NCBI GenBank assembly: GCA_003389215.1
Contig: QQVP01000050.1
Location: 1 to 44,775 of the forward strand
Source of the DNA: Planctomycetota bacterium
GTDB taxonomy: Bacteria > Planctomycetota > Planctomycetia > Pirellulales > UBA7805
Length of the DNA: 44,775 bases
Reading direction: 5' to 3'
Position numbers and translations under genes: made by a program. Each line of letters starts with the position of its first letter. Positions within the stretch are counted from its first letter, which is position 1. The notes below the pieces were generated by a model, which saw nothing but the letters and a program-made list of their open reading frames with translations, was not told where the DNA came from and ran no database searches. Of this stretch, positions 42,435-44,775 are shown piece by piece.

Positions 42435-43613
42435 CTACTTGGCGTTCGCCTCTTCGCCTGCCGCTTTGGCAATGTGGTAGTAGTAAGCGGCCCCGGCCCG
42501 CAGGGCCGCTTCGTCGAAATCGAACTTGCTCGAATGGGCCGGGAAGTTCTCCTTCCCGGGAATCTGTCCGCCGAAGCGGACGTAGCAGCCCGGCACCTCT
42601 TCCAGGTAGTAGCTAAAGTCCTCGCCACCCATGTTCGCCGTCGTCATCGCGCAGACGTGTTCGTCGCCTACGGCCTGCCGCGCGGCGCGGCGTGCCAACT
42701 CCGTGACTTCCGGATGGTTCGTTAAGACCGGGGTGCCAAAGTCGATGTCGACGTGGACGGCGGCCCCGTGCAGCTTGGCGACCGACTCGGCCACACGTCG
42801 GACCGCGGTATGCAGATGCTCGCGGACGCGCGCGTCTTGGGCCCGAATTGAGCCTTCCAGGCGGGCGCCGCCGGCGATGACGTTGCTGGCCGTGCCGGCA
42901 TCGAAGCGTCCCACCGAAATCACCGAAGGATGCGACGGATTCACCTCGCGGGACACGATCGTCTGAATCGCCATGACCATCAGCGAGCCGACCACCACCG
43001 CATCGACCGACTCGTGCGGCCGCGCGGCGTGGCCGCCTTGTCCGGTGATCTCGATTGAGAACTTGTCGGACGAGGCGTTCACGACCCCGTCGGTCACCGC
43101 GATCATGCCGGGGGCATAGTGGCGGTCAAGATGCCCGCCGAAGATCATGGCCACGTCGTCCAGAGCGTGAGCCTCGATCATCGCCCTGGCTCCGCGACCC
43201 GTCTCCTCGGCGGGCTGGAAAATCAAGCGTACGGTCGCCGGCAGATCGTCGTCCTGTGCGAGCAGCGCGGCGGCCCCGAGCAGCATGCTCGTATGTCCGT
43301 CGTGACCGCAGGCGTGCATGACTCCGTCGACGGAAGACGAGAAGGGCAGTTCGGTCTCTTCCTTCACCGGCAAGGCATCCATGTCGGCCCGCAAGGCGAT
43401 CACCCGCCCGCGGTTCCTGCCGGGGATGTCGGCGACGACGCCGAAGCCCGCCACGCCGCGGCGGAACGGGATGCCGAGTGCTTCGAGCCGGGCGCAAATC
43501 TTGCCGGCGGTTCGCTCCTCCTGCCAACTCAATTCGGGATGGCGGTGCAAGTCGCGCCGCATGGCCACCATGTCGGCGAAGACATCGGCGTTAACCAATT
43601 CTGCGATACTCAT
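42435..43613 (-). CDS. M20 family amidohydrolase (N-acyl amino acid or hippurate hydrolase type)
   Basis: The 392-residue enzyme is a dinuclear metal amidohydrolase that removes acyl groups from amino acids or related amides. Metal-binding residues are visible in M-H-A-C-G-H-D-G-H-T-S-M-L, Q-P-A-E-E-T-G-R-G-A, G-G-H-L-D and H-S-S-K-F-D-F-D-E, in the normal order. The L-R-A-D-M-D-A-L-P block near residue 80 is also typical. Length is normal for the family. It has no signal peptide, so it is probably cytoplasmic. It starts 70 nt upstream of the GNAT gene on the same strand; the pair may be cotranscribed. Substrate is unknown. Confidence 0.9.
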   Translation of the reverse strand: MSIAELVNADVFADMVAMRRDLHRHPELSWQEERTAGKICARLEALGIPFRRGVAGFGVVADIPGRNRGRVIALRADMDALPVKEETELPFSSSVDGVMHACGHDGHTSMLLGAAALLAQDDDLPATVRLIFQPAEETGRGARAMIEAHALDDVAMIFGGHLDRHYAPGMIAVTDGVVNASSDKFSIEITGQGGHAARPHESVDAVVVGSLMVMAIQTIVSREVNPSHPSVISVGRFDAGTASNVIAGGARLEGSIRAQDARVREHLHTAVRRVAESVAKLHGAAVHVDIDFGTPVLTNHPEVTELARRAARQAVGDEHVCAMTTANMGGEDFSYYLEEVPGCYVRFGGQIPGKENFPAHSSKFDFDEAALRAGAAYYYHIAKAAGEEANAK

Positions 43614-44128
43614 CGTTCACTCTCACATCTCTTGGACGCGTCCGCGGAAGTCGGCGCGTCTGCCGAAGTCGGCCTTCTTGACCCCCTCCGTGGCGAAGAC
43701 AGCACCTTTGCCGAAGAAGGCCATCAAAGCTCGCTTGTCGGTTTGTCATGGCTATCTCCGTCTGCCCCAATTAGCAGCAAAACGAATGCCGAAGTGAGAC
43801 CAACCGCGCGAAGCGCGGAAGTACTAGAATCTTCGAGTGAAACGACGCGGGCCAGCTCGTCGCCGCAGGTCTGGGCAAGTCGTGGTGTGCGAATCTGTCA
43901 CAACTCGACCTACAGCGGCACAGTGGGCAGCGGCACAGTGGGCAGCGGCACAGTGGGCAGCGGCATAGTGGGGTTGGGTGCCCGGCGCGGTTGGTCGCGT
44001 CGGCAGCATGCAGCAGCCGATCTTTGTTGTAGAGATGCGACCGATCTGGTACGAACATGCGGACCCGTCGGCATCCCCGCCAGCGAGGCCGCGTGATTGA
44101 GAACCGTTGAGGAAAGGATGGTGTCACG
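43614..44128. other. Intergenic region with short repeats
   Basis: About 515 bases between divergent genes. It holds near-repeats of GCCGAAGTCGG around 43640-43680, a hairpin CCGCGC-GAA-GCGCGG (43804-43818) without a T tract, and the 15-bp tandem repeat at 43914-43973. The last 20 bases include GAGGAAAGGA, the ribosome site of the downstream cytochrome gene. No gene is convincing. Confidence 0.45.
43914..43973 (+). repeat. 15-bp tandem repeat, four units
   Basis: AGCGGCACAGTGGGC is repeated at 43914, 43929 and 43944 exactly, and once more at 43959 with two changes (AGCGGCATAGTGGGG). The unit is a multiple of three and would encode G-S-G-T-V in one frame, but no gene is evident here. Replication slippage is the probable origin. 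Confidence 0.9.
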
Positions 44129-44775
44129 ATGAGATATCTCACAACCGCGTTTTTGGCGATCTTCGCGCTCACGTGCGGGGGACTCATCACGATGGCCGAC
44201 GACCACGAGACGGCTCCGGCCGACGGCGCTGCGGCGGCGGAGGACAAGGGCCGCGAGAGCGTCTGGATGCGGATCAAGCTGAAGTCGGCTGATGGCATTC
44301 TGGAAGGCCTGGCCCGGGCCGACTTCGACGGCATCACCCGCAATGCCCAGGTGATGCGTCAGTTTGGCCGGCTGGAGCGCTGGGCCCGTGTCAAGGACGA
44401 GGACTACCTGGGTTACCTCGACTCGTTCAATCGCGCGAATGAGGGCCTGATGCGGCAGGCCAAACGCGAGAATCTCGAGGGCGCGACGCTGGCCTTCTTC
44501 GAGCTGACGAACAGCTGTGTCCGCTGCCACGACGTGGTGCGCGACAATCGCCAGATGTTGCCCGACGAGGGCGAAAAGGTGACGCACTCCGTCGAGAAGG
44601 CGACGGAGTATTATGTCGGCGGGCCACAGCAAGGCCGCCCGGCCGACGGCATCATCGAGGCCGGCACCGAGGTTTCGCTGATCGAGACCGCCGGCAGCTA
44701 CGCCCTGGTGCTCACCGAAGACGGCGTCCGCGGCTATGTCGCGATCGACGCGTTGGTGAAGCTCAGCGACGATGA
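44129..44775 (+). CDS. Monoheme cytochrome c with SH3-like tail (cut by window end)
   Basis: The frame opens at ATG 44129, ten bases after GAGGAAAGGA, and is open to the window end (215 codons), so the gene is partial. A signal peptide (T-A-F-L-A-I-F-A-L-T-C-G) leads to a helical domain with one heme site C-V-R-C-H (130-134), as in the protein at 40151. After the heme come about 25 residues of linker and a beta-rich SH3-like segment (G-T-E-V-S-L-I-E-T-A-G-S-Y-A-L-V then V-R-G-Y-V-A). Heme near the end of a four-helix bundle suggests a cytochrome c'-type fold. The SH3-like tail may bind peptidoglycan or another partner; this is inference. Confidence 0.75.
   Translation, partial: MRYLTTAFLAIFALTCGGLITMADDHETAPADGAAAAEDKGRESVWMRIKLKSADGILEGLARADFDGITRNAQVMRQFGRLERWARVKDEDYLGYLDSFNRANEGLMRQAKRENLEGATLAFFELTNSCVRCHDVVRDNRQMLPDEGEKVTHSVEKATEYYVGGPQQGRPADGIIEAGTEVSLIETAGSYALVLTEDGVRGYVAIDALVKLSDD

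Noticed and set aside
43804..43818. Terminator hairpin CCGCGC-GAA-GCGCGG
   Set aside because: There is no T tract on either side and it lies upstream of two divergent genes, not after one.
43914..43973. CRISPR array
   Set aside because: The 15-bp units are contiguous with no spacers, and there are no cas genes in the window.

Overview
The window looks like a GC-rich planctomycete chromosome, probably of the Pirellulales. The clues are a DUF1559 pseudopilin-like protein, a Tat-exported Gfo/Idh/MocA oxidoreductase, a remnant of an alginate-export porin, many GTG or weak starts and scattered degenerate genes. This taxonomic call is inference; no rRNA or other marker gene is present.

Layout. 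(1) 1-2340 is a mobile-element graveyard: the end of an IS5-type transposase, the 3' end of a group II intron, a frameshifted serine recombinase into which that intron inserted, a small recombinase-associated ORF and a porin remnant. (2) 2365-3504 (minus) is a stand-alone metallo-beta-lactamase-fold diiron protein of the ODP type. (3) 4263-14934 is a complete respiratory nitrate reductase operon: a membrane-anchored diheme cytochrome c (NarC-like), narG, narH, narJ, narI and two NarK-family transporters. (4) 14975-22484 follows in the same direction and encodes a complete alternative complex III, actABCDEF. (5) 22542-25168 is a small regulatory and NO/O2-handling block: two related Rrf2 regulators, two hemerythrin-like proteins and mobB for molybdenum cofactor maturation. 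(6) 25638-30628 (minus) is a two-gene unit of a TOTE-type primase-helicase-nuclease fusion and a SWIM zinc-finger protein, a plausible conflict or defence locus. (7) 31252-35975 holds a DUF1559 protein, a broken spermidine-synthase-like gene, a Gfo/Idh/MocA oxidoreductase and a family 2 glycoside hydrolase. (8) 35918-36768 is a PemK/MazF-type toxin-antitoxin cassette between two perfect 122-bp direct repeats that duplicate the junction of the two neighbouring genes. (9) 36714-40079 pairs a TauE/SafE-type anion exporter with an 809-residue protein fusing cysteine desulfurase, persulfide-dioxygenase-like metallo-beta-lactamase and rhodanese domains. (10) 40151-44775 holds two related small cytochrome c proteins, a GNAT-cyclic-nucleotide-binding fusion and an M20 amidohydrolase.

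How the genes work together. Regions 3-5 form one respiratory island. NarGHI oxidises quinol and reduces nitrate in the cytoplasm. The NarK proteins exchange nitrate and nitrite. NarC and complex III offer quinol-to-cytochrome-c routes outside the membrane. MobB helps make the bis-MGD cofactor of NarG. The Rrf2, hemerythrin and diiron ODP proteins fit sensing or buffering of NO and O2. The most novel-looking module is the sulfur fusion plus exporter: one polypeptide could in principle take cysteine sulfur as persulfide, oxidise it to sulfite and pass it to an exporter encoded next door.
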